Of a stretch of DNA of 64,000 nt, positions 1-8,039 are shown piece after piece (within the stretch, counting starts at the first letter, position 1; the number at the start of each line of letters is the position of its first letter). Both the position numbers and the translations under genes were made by a program. The stretch lies in contig CAVQNU010000016.1 in NCBI GenBank assembly GCA_963714255.1, positions 124,001 through 188,000 on the forward strand. The letters run 5' to 3'. Origin of the DNA: Rhodovastum sp963714255. GTDB lineage: Bacteria > Pseudomonadota > Alphaproteobacteria > Acetobacterales > Acetobacteraceae. The notes under the pieces are model-generated. The model was not told the DNA's origin. It did not search any database and saw only the letters and a list, made by a program, of their open reading frames with translations.

Positions 1-1011
1 GTCGAGCAACAGCCGCGCGGCCTGTTCCGCCGTCAGCTGTCCCGTCATTTCGGTGCCCAGCTCGTGCTGGAAGCGGCGGATCGCCGCTATCGTTTCCGGA
101 CCGTAGATGCCGTCCACCGTGCTGTCGTAATAGCCCAGCCGTTGCAAGGCGAGCTGGACCCGGCGCCGGTCCGCTTCGTTGAACATGGCCGGTTCCGGGG
201 GGGGGCCGGTTGGTGCGGGTGCAGCGGCGCCAGGCGGTGCGGCCGGAGGGGGCGCTGGCACCGCGACCGGGGCGGGCTGTGCCGCCGGTCCGCCGCGCAG
301 CCATGCGGGGCTGGCCGGCGGGAAGACGGAAACAGCCAGCCCCGGAATGCCGCGCAAGGCCTCCTGCAAATCCTTCAGCATCGCCCGCGCTTCGACCTCC
401 GGTGTGGCGAGGCCGGCGACCAGTGCCGCGGCGAGCGGCGTCGCGCCATCCGGCAGCGGCGCGGTGCTGTCCGCGGCGACAAAGCCGGTGGTGCCCAGCC
501 CGGCCGGGTTGATCATTGTGTCGAGCGGCAATGCCGCGGTTCGCCCGGGCGGGGCGGCGCTGTCCAGCAGCACCAGGCCGGCCGAGGCACCCGCGGCCAG
601 CACGCTGCTGCTCAGAATCCGGCTTACCACCCCTTGGGTCAGGGTGTCGGTGGCGCGTTCCAGGTTGGCCGACACGGGCAGCAGGAACACGCGCCCGTCG
701 AATGCCACCGCGTAGCCACAGGCATAGACCACCGCCACGCTGCCGGGCTGGCGTGCAAGTGCGTCGCCGAATTCGGTTATCGCAGCGCCCATGGCGCCGT
801 TGGAAAGGTCGCGCCGCTCCGTGACGTCGAAGCCTGCCCGTTTGAGCGCGGCCGAAACCGCGCTGGCCGAGGCGCGGCAGGCCCCCAACGGCGGCAGCGC
901 GGCATACGCGCTGTTACCGATCACCAAGGCAAGGTGCGGCGCATCGGCCGCCACCGCGCCGCTGCCGGCCGCCACGATCGCACCCGCCATAAGCCCGGCC
1001 CAGCGCCACAT
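1..1011 (-). CDS. Caspase-like (C14-type fold) protein with C-terminal peptidoglycan-binding domain, partial
   Basis: This gene runs off the left edge, so its C-terminus is missing; 337 codons are visible. The start chosen is the ATG at 1009-1011, preceded by AAGGAC. It encodes an N-terminal secretion signal, then a stretch typical of caspase-like proteases of bacterial signalling clusters (HLALVIGNSAY, then an ACRAS segment). I do not see a clear catalytic His-Gly/Cys pair: the expected His position reads VVYACGYAV, so it may be catalytically dead. A Pro/Ala-rich linker around residues 240-275 leads into a PG_binding_1 domain (LALQRLGYYDSTVDGIYGP) that continues past the edge. It is the third gene of the minus-strand clpV-hcp block and is separated from hcp by a palindromic repeat. 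Inferred role: a periplasmic accessory of the T6SS that docks to the cell wall. Family assignment is by motif only. Confidence 0.7.
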   Translation of the reverse strand, partial: MWRWAGLMAGAIVAAGSGAVAADAPHLALVIGNSAYAALPPLGACRASASAVSAALKRAGFDVTERRDLSNGAMGAAITEFGDALARQPGSVAVVYACGYAVAFDGRVFLLPVSANLERATDTLTQGVVSRILSSSVLAAGASAGLVLLDSAAPPGRTAALPLDTMINPAGLGTTGFVAADSTAPLPDGATPLAAALVAGLATPEVEARAMLKDLQEALRGIPGLAVSVFPPASPAWLRGGPAAQPAPVAVPAPPPAAPPGAAAPAPTGPPPEPAMFNEADRRRVQLALQRLGYYDSTVDGIYGPETIAAIRRFQHELGTEMTGQLTAEQAARLLLD

Positions 1012-1103
1012 TGTCCTTGGCCTCGGTTCGCGGACAGGCATCGTTATGCCTGGCGCGTTGTATCGTATTTGGGGCGTAGACCGGACTTTCCAAATGGCGG
1101 CAA

Positions 1104-1202
1104 AAACGCCAGGGCTCTGCCCTGGACCCCGCACCCTAAGTAATGGGTTCCAAAGGCCTCTCGGCCCTTGGCGGGTCCAGGGCAGAGCCCTGGCCTTTTT
1201 TG
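1104..1202. repeat. Dispersed palindromic repeat, copy 1 (paired, with T-tract)
   Basis: Two inverted copies of the core GCCAGGGCTCTGCCCTGG face each other around a spacer that contains AATGGGTTCCAA. The right-hand copy ends in CCTGGCCTTTTTT, so on the plus strand it has the form of an intrinsic terminator. It lies between the 3' end of hcp and the 5' region of the caspase-like gene, both on the minus strand. Confidence 0.85.
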
Positions 1203-1211
1203 CCGGAAGGA

Positions 1212-1690
1212 TCAGCTCGTCTTCATGCCCAGCAGGTCATAGGTCACAACCGCACCCTTCTGCGGCACGCCCTTGTCGTCGAGCGGCGAGGGGGTGACCA
1301 TGATCTTGGTGAAGTTGAGCGAAATGCTTTCGGTTGGATTGTCACCGCCAGGTACCTGACGGAATATCCGCTAATACCGCATTGGCTCAGTTCGTAGGAG
1401 AGATACGTATCTGTTTTATTCTTGGTCGTCTGCGTAAGCTTGATTTCCACCTTGGTGTCGAACGCGCCGGCCAGCGCATCCTGGTAAAGCCCCGGGGACG
1501 CCTTATCGTAGACTTTGCTGATGGCGATTTCGCTGATGCTGGGCGCCGTGCCTTCCCGCTGCTTGCCGCCGGCGCCGGTGCCCACGCCGCGGCCCGCGCC
1601 GAACTGGAACGACAGCAACTCGATCCATTCCTTGAACCCCTCGGTCGTCACCTGGCCCGTGATCGACCCGAATTTCATGTAGATCGCCAT
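1212..1690 (-). CDS. hcp: Hcp, T6SS tube protein (TssD), single-base frameshift near the C-terminus
   Basis: Hcp forms the stacked hexameric tube that the T6SS sheath expels together with VgrG and effectors. The first about 110 residues, starting MAIYMKFGSITGQV with GGGGAG upstream of the ATG at 1690, are clearly Hcp. The frame open at the start runs on to a stop at 1244 with a nonsense tail (SVRYLAVTIQPKAFRS). A typical Hcp C-terminus (GGDNPTESISLNFTKIMV through DLLGMKTS) is encoded in another frame and ends at the TGA at 1212. The frames switch within 1350-1357, where eight bases (AGGTACCT) stand in for nine, so one base is missing. Without that loss the protein would be about 159 aa. It follows clpV by 45 bases and is probably co-transcribed. 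The lesion could be a sequencing error or true inactivation. Confidence 0.9.
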
Positions 1691-1735
1691 GTCCGGTCTC
1701 CCCTACCAATTCAACACGATGAAGTAGCAAACACG

Positions 1736-4399
1736 TCACGGTCCGTCGACAGCATATTCGAACGACCTGTCCGCGTTCAGACCAACGTGAACCCGGCCGA
1801 CCGGGCGCCCGTCCGCCAGCCGCGCGAGCACTTCGGCCGACAATTCGGGCAACAGGGTGCGCGAAAGAATGTTTTCGATATTCCGCGCCCCCGAGGCGCT
1901 TTCGGTGCAGCGCGCGGCGATGGTTTCCACCAGCGCCGGGTCCCAGGCGAATGTCGCACGGTAGGTCGCATGCACGCGGGCGCGAATTCGCTCCAGTTGC
2001 ATGACGACGATTTCGCGAATGATCGCGTCGGGCAGCGGGAAATACGGCACCAGCGTGACCCGGCCAAGAAAAGCGGGCTTGAAATGCTTCGCCAGCTCCG
2101 GCCGCAGCGCCTCGGCCAGGCCCGCCGCGTCCGGCGCCGTCTCGGGATCGGCGAACAGCTTGGCGATCAGCTCGGTGCCGGCATTGCTTGTCATGACGAT
2201 GACGGTGTTCTTGAAATCGATGTCGCGGCCCTCGCCGTCCTTCATGGTGCCCTTGTCGAACACCTGGAAAAACACATCCTGCACGCCGGGATGGGCTTTC
2301 TCCATTTCGTCGAGCAGCACCACGCTGTACGGCCGCCGGCGCACCGCCTCGGTCAGGATGCCGCCCTCGCCATAACCGACATAGCCGGGCGGGCTGCCCA
2401 TCAGCAGGCTGACCTTATGTTCTTCCTTGAACTCGGTCATGTTGATGGTGGTGACGTTCTGCTCGCCGCCGTACAGCAGGTCCGCGAGCGTCAGGGCGGT
2501 TTCCGTCTTGCCCACGCCCGAGGTGCCCACCATCAGGAACACGCCGATCGGCTTGCGCGGGTCGGTCAGGCCCGCCCGGCTCGTGCGGATCGCCTGCGCC
2601 ACCGATTCCAGCGCATGGCCCTGGCCGACCACGCGGCGTTCCATCGCCTGGCGCAGGTTGAGAACGGTGCGAATTTCGTCCGACTGCATCCGCCCCGCGG
2701 GAATCCCCGTCCAGCTTTCGACGATTTCGGCGATCGCCTGCCCGTCGACCACGGGGAAGATCAGCGGCTGTTCGCCCTGCAAGGCGCGCAGCCGCTCGCA
2801 GGCCTCGGCGAGGGCGGCGCGATCCGGGGCGGTGTCGGCGTCTGGCGCCGCCGCGTCGATGCGCGCGCGGATCGCGCCGGTTTCGCCGACCAGAGTCTTT
2901 TCCTGCTCCCAGCGCGCCTCCAGGGAAGCGAGTTCGCCGGTCACCGCGGCGCGCTCCGCCGCCAGCTCGTCGCGCCGCGCCGAATGGTCGAGGCCCGCGG
3001 CGATTTCGCGATCGACGATGCGCAATTCCGTGTCGATGAGGCCGATCCGGCGGCGCCGGTCTTCCACCGGCGGCGGGATGGCGTTCTGGCTCATGGCGAC
3101 GCGCGCGCAGGCGGTATCGATCAGGCTGACCGCTTTGTCCGGCAACTGGCGGGCGGGGATGTAGCGGGCGGACAGCCGTACCGCCTCGCTGACCGCCTCG
3201 TCGAAGATGCGCACCTTGTGGTGGTTCTCCAGCGTGGCGACCAGGCCGCGGACCATGGCGATCGCCATTTTCTCGCTTGGTTCCTCCACTTTGACGGTCT
3301 GAAAGCGGCGGGTGAGGGCGGCGTCTTTCTCGAAATACTTCTTGTATTCGGCCCAGGTGGTGGCCGCGATGGTGCGCAGCTCGCCGCGCGCGAGGGCGGG
3401 TTTCAGCAGGTTCGCCGCATCGTTCTGCCCGGCCGCCCCGCCGGCGCCGATCAGCGTGTGCGCCTCGTCGATGAACAGGATGATCGGCTTGGGACTCGCC
3501 TTGGTTTCGTCGATGACCGATTTCAGCCGGTTCTCGAACTCGCCTTTCACCCCGGCGCCGGCCTGCAGCAGGCCCAGATCGAGGGTGCGCAATGTTACCT
3601 CGCGCAACGCCGGCGGCACGTCGCCAGCAGCGATCCGCAGGGCCAGGCCCTCCACCACCGCGGTCTTGCCCACCCCGGCCTCGCCGGTGAGGATGGGATT
3701 GTTCTGCCGCCGCCGGGTCAGGATATCGACCATTTGCCGGATTTCGGCGTCGCGGCCGAGGATCGTATCGATCTTGCCGGCGCGAGCCTGCGCGGTCAGA
3801 TCGATGGTGAACCGGTCCAGCGCCGCCGATCCGCCGGGCCTTGCTCCATCCGGCCGCGCGCCCTCGGAGGGGGCGCCGCCGGCCGGGCCCGGATCGGCGG
3901 CCTGCCCGGCCGCCTCTGCGGCCTCGACCGAATTGGCGCAGATCGAAGCGTAGTCCCGCTTCAGGATGTCGGGTTGGATGCGGGCGAACTGGCCTGATGC
4001 CTCCCTGGTGCGCCGCGCCAGTTGCTCATCGGCCAGCAGGGCCCACAGCAGATGGCCGGAGCGCACCCGGCTCGCGCCCTGTTCGACCGAGGCGAGCAGC
4101 CAGGCCTGCTGGACCATGTCCATGATGTCGGGCGACAGCGCGGGCAGGCGCGCGTTGCCGGTTTTCATCCGGTCGAGCGCGCGGGTGAGGTCGGCGAGCA
4201 GGCGCGCAGCCGGCACCTCCCAATGGCGCAGGATCGCGGCCATGTCGGTGCCGGCCCGATCAATGAGCGCGTTCAGGATATGCTCGATTTCAACGTTGTA
4301 ATGGCTGCGGGTGGAGGTCAGGCTGACCGCATCATTCAGCGCGCGGTGGCACGTTGCATTCAGCCGCCCGATGAGCAGCTTTGGATCAATGTCGGCCAA
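1736..4399 (-). CDS. clpV: ClpV (TssH), T6SS AAA+ sheath-recycling ATPase
   Basis: ClpV disassembles contracted TssB/TssC sheath in the cytoplasm so it can be reused. The protein is 887 aa, normal for the family. The start chosen is TTG at 4397-4399, giving MADIDPKLLIGRLN, because GGGGAG lies six bases upstream; the open frame continues further upstream but only as a shadow of tssA. Features in order: a Clp N-domain (residues 1-150), a Pro/Gly/Ala-rich linker (160-192), the first AAA+ module with Walker A GEAGVGKT (about 239-246) and Walker B LFIDEAHTLIG, a middle coiled region, the second AAA+ module with Walker A GTSGVGKTE and Walker B LLDEMEKAHP, and a C-terminal small domain. It is divergent from tssA (78 bases between starts) and followed by hcp. 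Confidence 0.96.
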   Translation of the reverse strand: MADIDPKLLIGRLNATCHRALNDAVSLTSTRSHYNVEIEHILNALIDRAGTDMAAILRHWEVPAARLLADLTRALDRMKTGNARLPALSPDIMDMVQQAWLLASVEQGASRVRSGHLLWALLADEQLARRTREASGQFARIQPDILKRDYASICANSVEAAEAAGQAADPGPAGGAPSEGARPDGARPGGSAALDRFTIDLTAQARAGKIDTILGRDAEIRQMVDILTRRRQNNPILTGEAGVGKTAVVEGLALRIAAGDVPPALREVTLRTLDLGLLQAGAGVKGEFENRLKSVIDETKASPKPIILFIDEAHTLIGAGGAAGQNDAANLLKPALARGELRTIAATTWAEYKKYFEKDAALTRRFQTVKVEEPSEKMAIAMVRGLVATLENHHKVRIFDEAVSEAVRLSARYIPARQLPDKAVSLIDTACARVAMSQNAIPPPVEDRRRRIGLIDTELRIVDREIAAGLDHSARRDELAAERAAVTGELASLEARWEQEKTLVGETGAIRARIDAAAPDADTAPDRAALAEACERLRALQGEQPLIFPVVDGQAIAEIVESWTGIPAGRMQSDEIRTVLNLRQAMERRVVGQGHALESVAQAIRTSRAGLTDPRKPIGVFLMVGTSGVGKTETALTLADLLYGGEQNVTTINMTEFKEEHKVSLLMGSPPGYVGYGEGGILTEAVRRRPYSVVLLDEMEKAHPGVQDVFFQVFDKGTMKDGEGRDIDFKNTVIVMTSNAGTELIAKLFADPETAPDAAGLAEALRPELAKHFKPAFLGRVTLVPYFPLPDAIIREIVVMQLERIRARVHATYRATFAWDPALVETIAARCTESASGARNIENILSRTLLPELSAEVLARLADGRPVGRVHVGLNADRSFEYAVDGP

Positions 4400-4477
4400 G
4401 ACCGTCTCCCCGCGCTTTCGCTTGGACCTTGGCACGCTAGATTGGTAGCGTAAAGGACGCGACAAGGTTCTTGCACA

Positions 4478-5578
4478 ATGAAATTGGAGCGTGATGTGTC
4501 CGGTCTCGAAGCGGTGCTTGCCCCCATTGCCGGCGAACTCCCGGCGGGGGCGGATCTGCGGCAGAATACCTCGCCCCAATCGATTTATTTTCGCCTGCGC
4601 GACGCCCGCGCCGAGGCGCGCGCCGCCGAACGCCAGGCGGATGTCGATGGCGACGAGGGGATACTGAAGCTCTGGCGCCCGGTCGCGACGCTCGCGCGCG
4701 AGGCACTCACGGGGTCCGCAAAAGACCTTGAGGTCGCGACTTGGCTGACCGAGGCGCTGGTGCGTACCGCCGGTCTGCCCGGCCTGTCGGACGGCGCCTC
4801 GATCATCGCCGGCCTGGTGGAACGTTATTGGGAAGCCCTGTATCCGCTGCCGGACGAAGACGGCATGGAGACGCGGGTCGCTGCACTCGCCGGCCTGTCC
4901 GGCCAGGGATATGACGGCACGTTGCTGCAACCGCTGCGGAAAACGGTGCTGTTCAACCGGCCGGACGGCACGCCGTTCGGCCTCTGGCAATACGAGGCGG
5001 CGGAGAAATTGTCGGGCATTTCTGACCCGGACCGGCGCACCCAGCAGATCGATGCCGGTGTCGTGCCATTCGCCGATGTGGAGAAGGAGGCGCGCCTGGC
5101 GGGCCAGGCCCACTGGGAAGCACAGCGCGCTCAGGTGAGTCAGGCGATGTCATGCTGGGCGGAAATGGGGCGCGTGCTCGATGAGAAGGCCGGCGCGGCC
5201 AGCCCGTCCGGGTCACGGGTGCGTGATGTGCTGCAGATCATGCTCGATGTGTGCAACCGTTTTGCGCCGCCGGCCGACGTGGAGGCGTTGGACGCAGCGG
5301 CGCCGACGGGCAACACACCGCAGGGCGGCTTGCAGGCCGGCGGCGCGCCAGCGGGTGGCATCGGCGGCCGCGAGCAGGCACTGCGCCAGCTCGGCGAGAT
5401 CGCCGCCTGGTTCAAGCGCACCGAGCCGCACTCGCCGCTTGCCTACACGTTGGAGGAAGCGGTCCGCAGAGGGCGGATGGGCTGGCCGGACCTGATCGAG
5501 GAACTGCTTCCGGACGAGAGCACGCGCCACGCGCTGCTGACCAGCCTGGGCATCAAGCCGTGGGGACCGAAAGAATAA
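4478..5578 (+). CDS. tssA: TssA (ImpA N-terminal domain), T6SS baseplate/sheath-assembly protein
   Basis: TssA proteins prime or cap the growing T6SS sheath. This one is 366 aa. An ImpA_N-type domain occupies roughly residues 15-135, marked by PAGADLRQN, FRLRDARAEAR and the YWEALYPLPDEDGMETRVAAL segment that typifies the family. The C-terminal part (ALRQLGEIAAWFKRTEPHS, then YTLEEAVRRGRMGWPDLIEE) matches the conserved tail of short TssA proteins. Start is the ATG at 4478, downstream of AAGG. The gene stands alone between the divergent clpV and the palindromic repeat upstream of tssB, so it is likely transcribed separately from the tssB run. Confidence 0.93.
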   Translation: MKLERDVSGLEAVLAPIAGELPAGADLRQNTSPQSIYFRLRDARAEARAAERQADVDGDEGILKLWRPVATLAREALTGSAKDLEVATWLTEALVRTAGLPGLSDGASIIAGLVERYWEALYPLPDEDGMETRVAALAGLSGQGYDGTLLQPLRKTVLFNRPDGTPFGLWQYEAAEKLSGISDPDRRTQQIDAGVVPFADVEKEARLAGQAHWEAQRAQVSQAMSCWAEMGRVLDEKAGAASPSGSRVRDVLQIMLDVCNRFAPPADVEALDAAAPTGNTPQGGLQAGGAPAGGIGGREQALRQLGEIAAWFKRTEPHSPLAYTLEEAVRRGRMGWPDLIEELLPDESTRHALLTSLGIKPWGPKE

Positions 5579-5583
5579 CGCGC

Positions 5584-5779
5584 GGGGAAGGAAGCAAGGC
5601 CAGGGCTCTGCCCTGGACCCCGCTACTTTAGACAGTTGCTCTACGAGGGGGGTGAGGCGGTGAACCGGTTCACCGCCTCACCCCCCTCGTAGAGCAACTG
5701 TCTAAAAGTAATGGGTTCGAAGGGGCCACCGCCCCTTGGCGGGTCCAGGGCAGAGCCCTGGCCTTGCTTCCTTCCCCCC
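5584..5779. repeat. Dispersed palindromic repeat, copy 2 (longest; carries a nested 80-bp palindrome)
   Basis: The outer arms GGGGAAGGAAGCAAGGCC...CTCTGCCCTGGACCC at the left and their inverted copy at 5743-5779 enclose the usual spacer (AATGGGTTCGAAGGGGCC). Unlike other copies, the left half of the spacer is interrupted by the palindrome at 5627-5706. It lies between tssA and the tssB promoter region and would isolate the two transcripts. Confidence 0.88.
5627..5706. repeat. 80-bp perfect palindrome (2 x 40 bp, no loop)
   Basis: The left arm begins TTTAGACAGTTGCTCTACGA at 5627 and the right arm begins at 5667 with GGTTCACCGCCTCACCCCCC. I checked all 40 positions and the arms are exact reverse complements meeting at AACC/GGTT. 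It sits exactly where other copies of the repeat have CTACTTAAG or CACTTAAGG, so it looks like an insertion into, or an expansion of, the small TTTAR palindrome there. Confidence 0.95.
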
Positions 5780-5820
5780 CAATCACCGAGCGGATCGGCT
5801 TCGTTTCATCTCCTCTTGAT

Positions 5821-5850
5821 TTGACGCCCCCGCGACGACGCTCCTAACAT
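5821..5850 (+). promoter_or_regulatory. Candidate sigma-70 promoter for the tssB operon
   Basis: TTGACG at 5821-5826 and TAACAT at 5845-5850 are separated by 18 bases, a plausible -35/-10 pair 124 bases upstream of the tssB start and downstream of the repeat. It is followed by an unusual run of eight T. No experimental support is implied. Confidence 0.35.
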
Positions 5851-5973
5851 TTTTTTTGCTTGCGGCGCCTGCCGTCGTTGATACGCTGCGCCGCAAGGGG
5901 AAGCTGGGGGAATGCCGGCCGGGCGACCTCGGGAAGCGTAGGCTCGGGAAACATCAGCAAGGAACCTGGTCCG

Positions 5974-6501
5974 ATGAGCGCGAGCATTCACGACAAGCTC
6001 AACCGCGTGCGCAAACCGCGCGTGCATATTACCTACGAGGTCGAAACGGAGGGCGCGGAAATTCTGCGCGAGCTGCCGTTCGTTGTGGGCGTGATGGGCG
6101 ATTTCTCCGGCGATCCGACCACGCCGCTGAAGCCCATGGCCGATCGCAAATTCACCCAGATCGATCGCGATAATTTCAACGACGTGATGGCCAGCATGAC
6201 GCCCGGCCTCAAGCTGAAGGTCGAGAACACGCTCGCCGGCGACGGTTCGCAATTGCCGGTCGACCTGAAGTTCAGCACGATCGAGGATTTCGAACCGGCC
6301 CGGGTGGCCGCCCAGGTGCCGGCGCTGAAGGCGCTGATGGAAACCCGCGCCAAGCTGCGCGATCTGATGAGCAAGGTCGACCGGTCCGAAGAGCTGGAGA
6401 CGCTGCTGGAGCAGGTGCTGCGGTCGGAGGGCGAGCTGAAGGCGCTGTCCGGCGAACTCGGCATCAACAAGAAGCCTGACGACGGCCAGACGGGGGGTTA
6501 A
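5974..6501 (+). CDS. tssB: TssB, small T6SS sheath subunit
   Basis: TssB pairs with TssC to build the contractile sheath around Hcp. The protein is 175 aa, a usual length. The ATG at 5974 was chosen because it gives the family N-terminus MSASIHDKLNRVRKPRVHITYEV and has AAGGA about ten bases upstream; the longer open frame upstream has no family similarity. The conserved ELPFVVGVMGDFSG block is at residues 30-43, and the helical C-terminus (LRDLMSKVDRSEELETLLEQVL) fits the family. tssC starts three bases after its stop, so the two sheath subunits are translated from one message. Confidence 0.97.
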   Translation: MSASIHDKLNRVRKPRVHITYEVETEGAEILRELPFVVGVMGDFSGDPTTPLKPMADRKFTQIDRDNFNDVMASMTPGLKLKVENTLAGDGSQLPVDLKFSTIEDFEPARVAAQVPALKALMETRAKLRDLMSKVDRSEELETLLEQVLRSEGELKALSGELGINKKPDDGQTGG

Positions 6502-6504
6502 GCG

Positions 6505-7995
6505 ATGTCGGAAACCGCCGGTGCATCCGGCACCGCCGCGACGGTCACGGAAACGACATCCGGGCTGCTCGACCAGATTCTGGCCAATACCAAGCAGACG
6601 GCGCGCGACCGGGCGCAGGACCTGGTCAAGAACCTCGTTGAGCAGGCGCTGACGGGCACGGTTACGTTCGACCGCAATCTGACCCGCACCTTCGACAAGG
6701 CGATCGCGCTGATCGACCGCAAGCTGTCCGCCCAGCTCAATGCAATCATCCATGATCCGAAATTCCTCAAGCTCGAGGGCAGTTGGCGCGGCCTGCATTA
6801 TCTGGTGCAGAACTCCGAGACCGGAACATCGTTGAAGCTGCGCGTGCTGAACCTGAGCAAACGCGACCTCGCGCGCGACCTCAGCAAGGCGGTCGAGTTC
6901 GACCAGAGCCAGATGTTCAAGAAGATTTACGAAAACGAGTTCGGCACGCCCGGCGGCGAGCCGTACGGGGCGCTGATCGGCGACTATGAATGGACCAATC
7001 ATCCCGAGGATGTCGAAACCCTGCGCCTGATGTCCAATATCGCCGCCGGCGCCTTCGCGCCGTTCATTTCGGCGGCGGGGGCGGGCATGTTCGGCTTCGA
7101 CGACTGGACCGAACTGTCCAAGCCGCGCGACCTCGCCAAGATTTTCGAAACCGCCGAATACATCAAATGGCGCAGCTTCCGCGACAGCGAGGATGCGCGC
7201 TTCGTCAATCTCGTCATGCCGCGGGTGATCGCGCGGGTGCCCTATGGCAAGGCGACCAAGCAGATCGACGAGTTCGCCTACGAGGAAGCGCCGTACGACG
7301 AGGACGGCACGCCGCGGGCGATGGGCCATCACGATTATTGCTGGTCCAACGCCGCCTATGTGATGGGGGCCCGCCTGACCGACGCTTTCGCCCAGTACGG
7401 GTTCTGCACGGCGATCCGCGGGGCCGAGGGGGGCGGCAAGGTGGAGAACCTGCCGACGCATGTTTTCACCTCCGATGATGGCGACTCCGATATCAAATGC
7501 CCGACCGAGATCGGCATCACCGACCGGCGCGAGTTCGAGCTGTCCAATCAGGGTTTCCTGCCGCTGTGCCACTATAAGAACAACGACTATGCGGTGTTCT
7601 TCGGCGGCCAGTCGGTGCAGAAGCCGAAAAAATACGACCGTCCGGAAGCGACCTCGAATGCCGCCATTTCGGCACGCATGCCGTACATGATGGCCAGCAG
7701 CCGGTTCGCCCATTACCTGAAGGTGATGGCGCGCGACAAGATCGGCAGCTTCATGGAAGCCAGCAATGTCGAGGCCTGGCTCAATCGCTGGATCCAGAAC
7801 TACGTCAATCCCAACGAGAAGGCCGGCCAGGACATGAAGGCCCGCTTCCCGCTGCGCGAGGCGCGGGTCGAGGTGAAGGAAATCCCTGGCAAGCCCGGTT
7901 CGTACAATGCCGTGGCCTATCTGCGTCCGTGGCTGCAGATGGAGGAGCTGACGACCAGCCTGCGCATGGTCGCGCGGGTGCCGCAGCCATCCTAG
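6505..7995 (+). CDS. tssC: TssC, large T6SS sheath subunit
   Basis: At 496 aa this is a complete TssC (ImpC/VipB family). Landmarks include the KLEGSWRGLHYLV block (about residue 92), EFDQSQMFKKIYENEFGTPGG with PYGALIGDYEW (130-165), and the C-terminal FPLREARVEVKEIPGKPGSY block (about 450-470) followed by the typical RPWLQMEELTTSLRMVA end. It forms heterodimers with TssB. It follows tssB by three bases, and the next gene, itself a tssC paralogue, begins at or overlaps its end. Confidence 0.97.
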   Translation: MSETAGASGTAATVTETTSGLLDQILANTKQTARDRAQDLVKNLVEQALTGTVTFDRNLTRTFDKAIALIDRKLSAQLNAIIHDPKFLKLEGSWRGLHYLVQNSETGTSLKLRVLNLSKRDLARDLSKAVEFDQSQMFKKIYENEFGTPGGEPYGALIGDYEWTNHPEDVETLRLMSNIAAGAFAPFISAAGAGMFGFDDWTELSKPRDLAKIFETAEYIKWRSFRDSEDARFVNLVMPRVIARVPYGKATKQIDEFAYEEAPYDEDGTPRAMGHHDYCWSNAAYVMGARLTDAFAQYGFCTAIRGAEGGGKVENLPTHVFTSDDGDSDIKCPTEIGITDRREFELSNQGFLPLCHYKNNDYAVFFGGQSVQKPKKYDRPEATSNAAISARMPYMMASSRFAHYLKVMARDKIGSFMEASNVEAWLNRWIQNYVNPNEKAGQDMKARFPLREARVEVKEIPGKPGSYNAVAYLRPWLQMEELTTSLRMVARVPQPS

Positions 7996-8039
7996 CCGCA
8001 GCGCCGGCGGGCGCGGTCGCGCCCGTCCAGGCCGGGCCC

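Noticed and set aside
196..206. A frameshift in the run of nine G between caspase-like and peptidoglycan-binding domains
   Set aside because: Counting codons across the run shows that both domains are in the same frame.
64..1143. Long plus-strand open frames opposite the caspase-like gene
   Set aside because: They are Arg/Gly/Pro-rich mirror images of the minus-strand gene, with no motif or ribosome binding site.
1334..3997. 887-codon plus-strand frame opposite clpV
   Set aside because: The minus-strand frame encodes a complete ClpV; the opposite frame is a GC-driven shadow.
4400..5113. N-terminal extension of ClpV to 1125 aa
   Set aside because: The extension lies on the strand opposite tssA; the family N-terminus begins at the TTG at 4399 with a good ribosome binding site.
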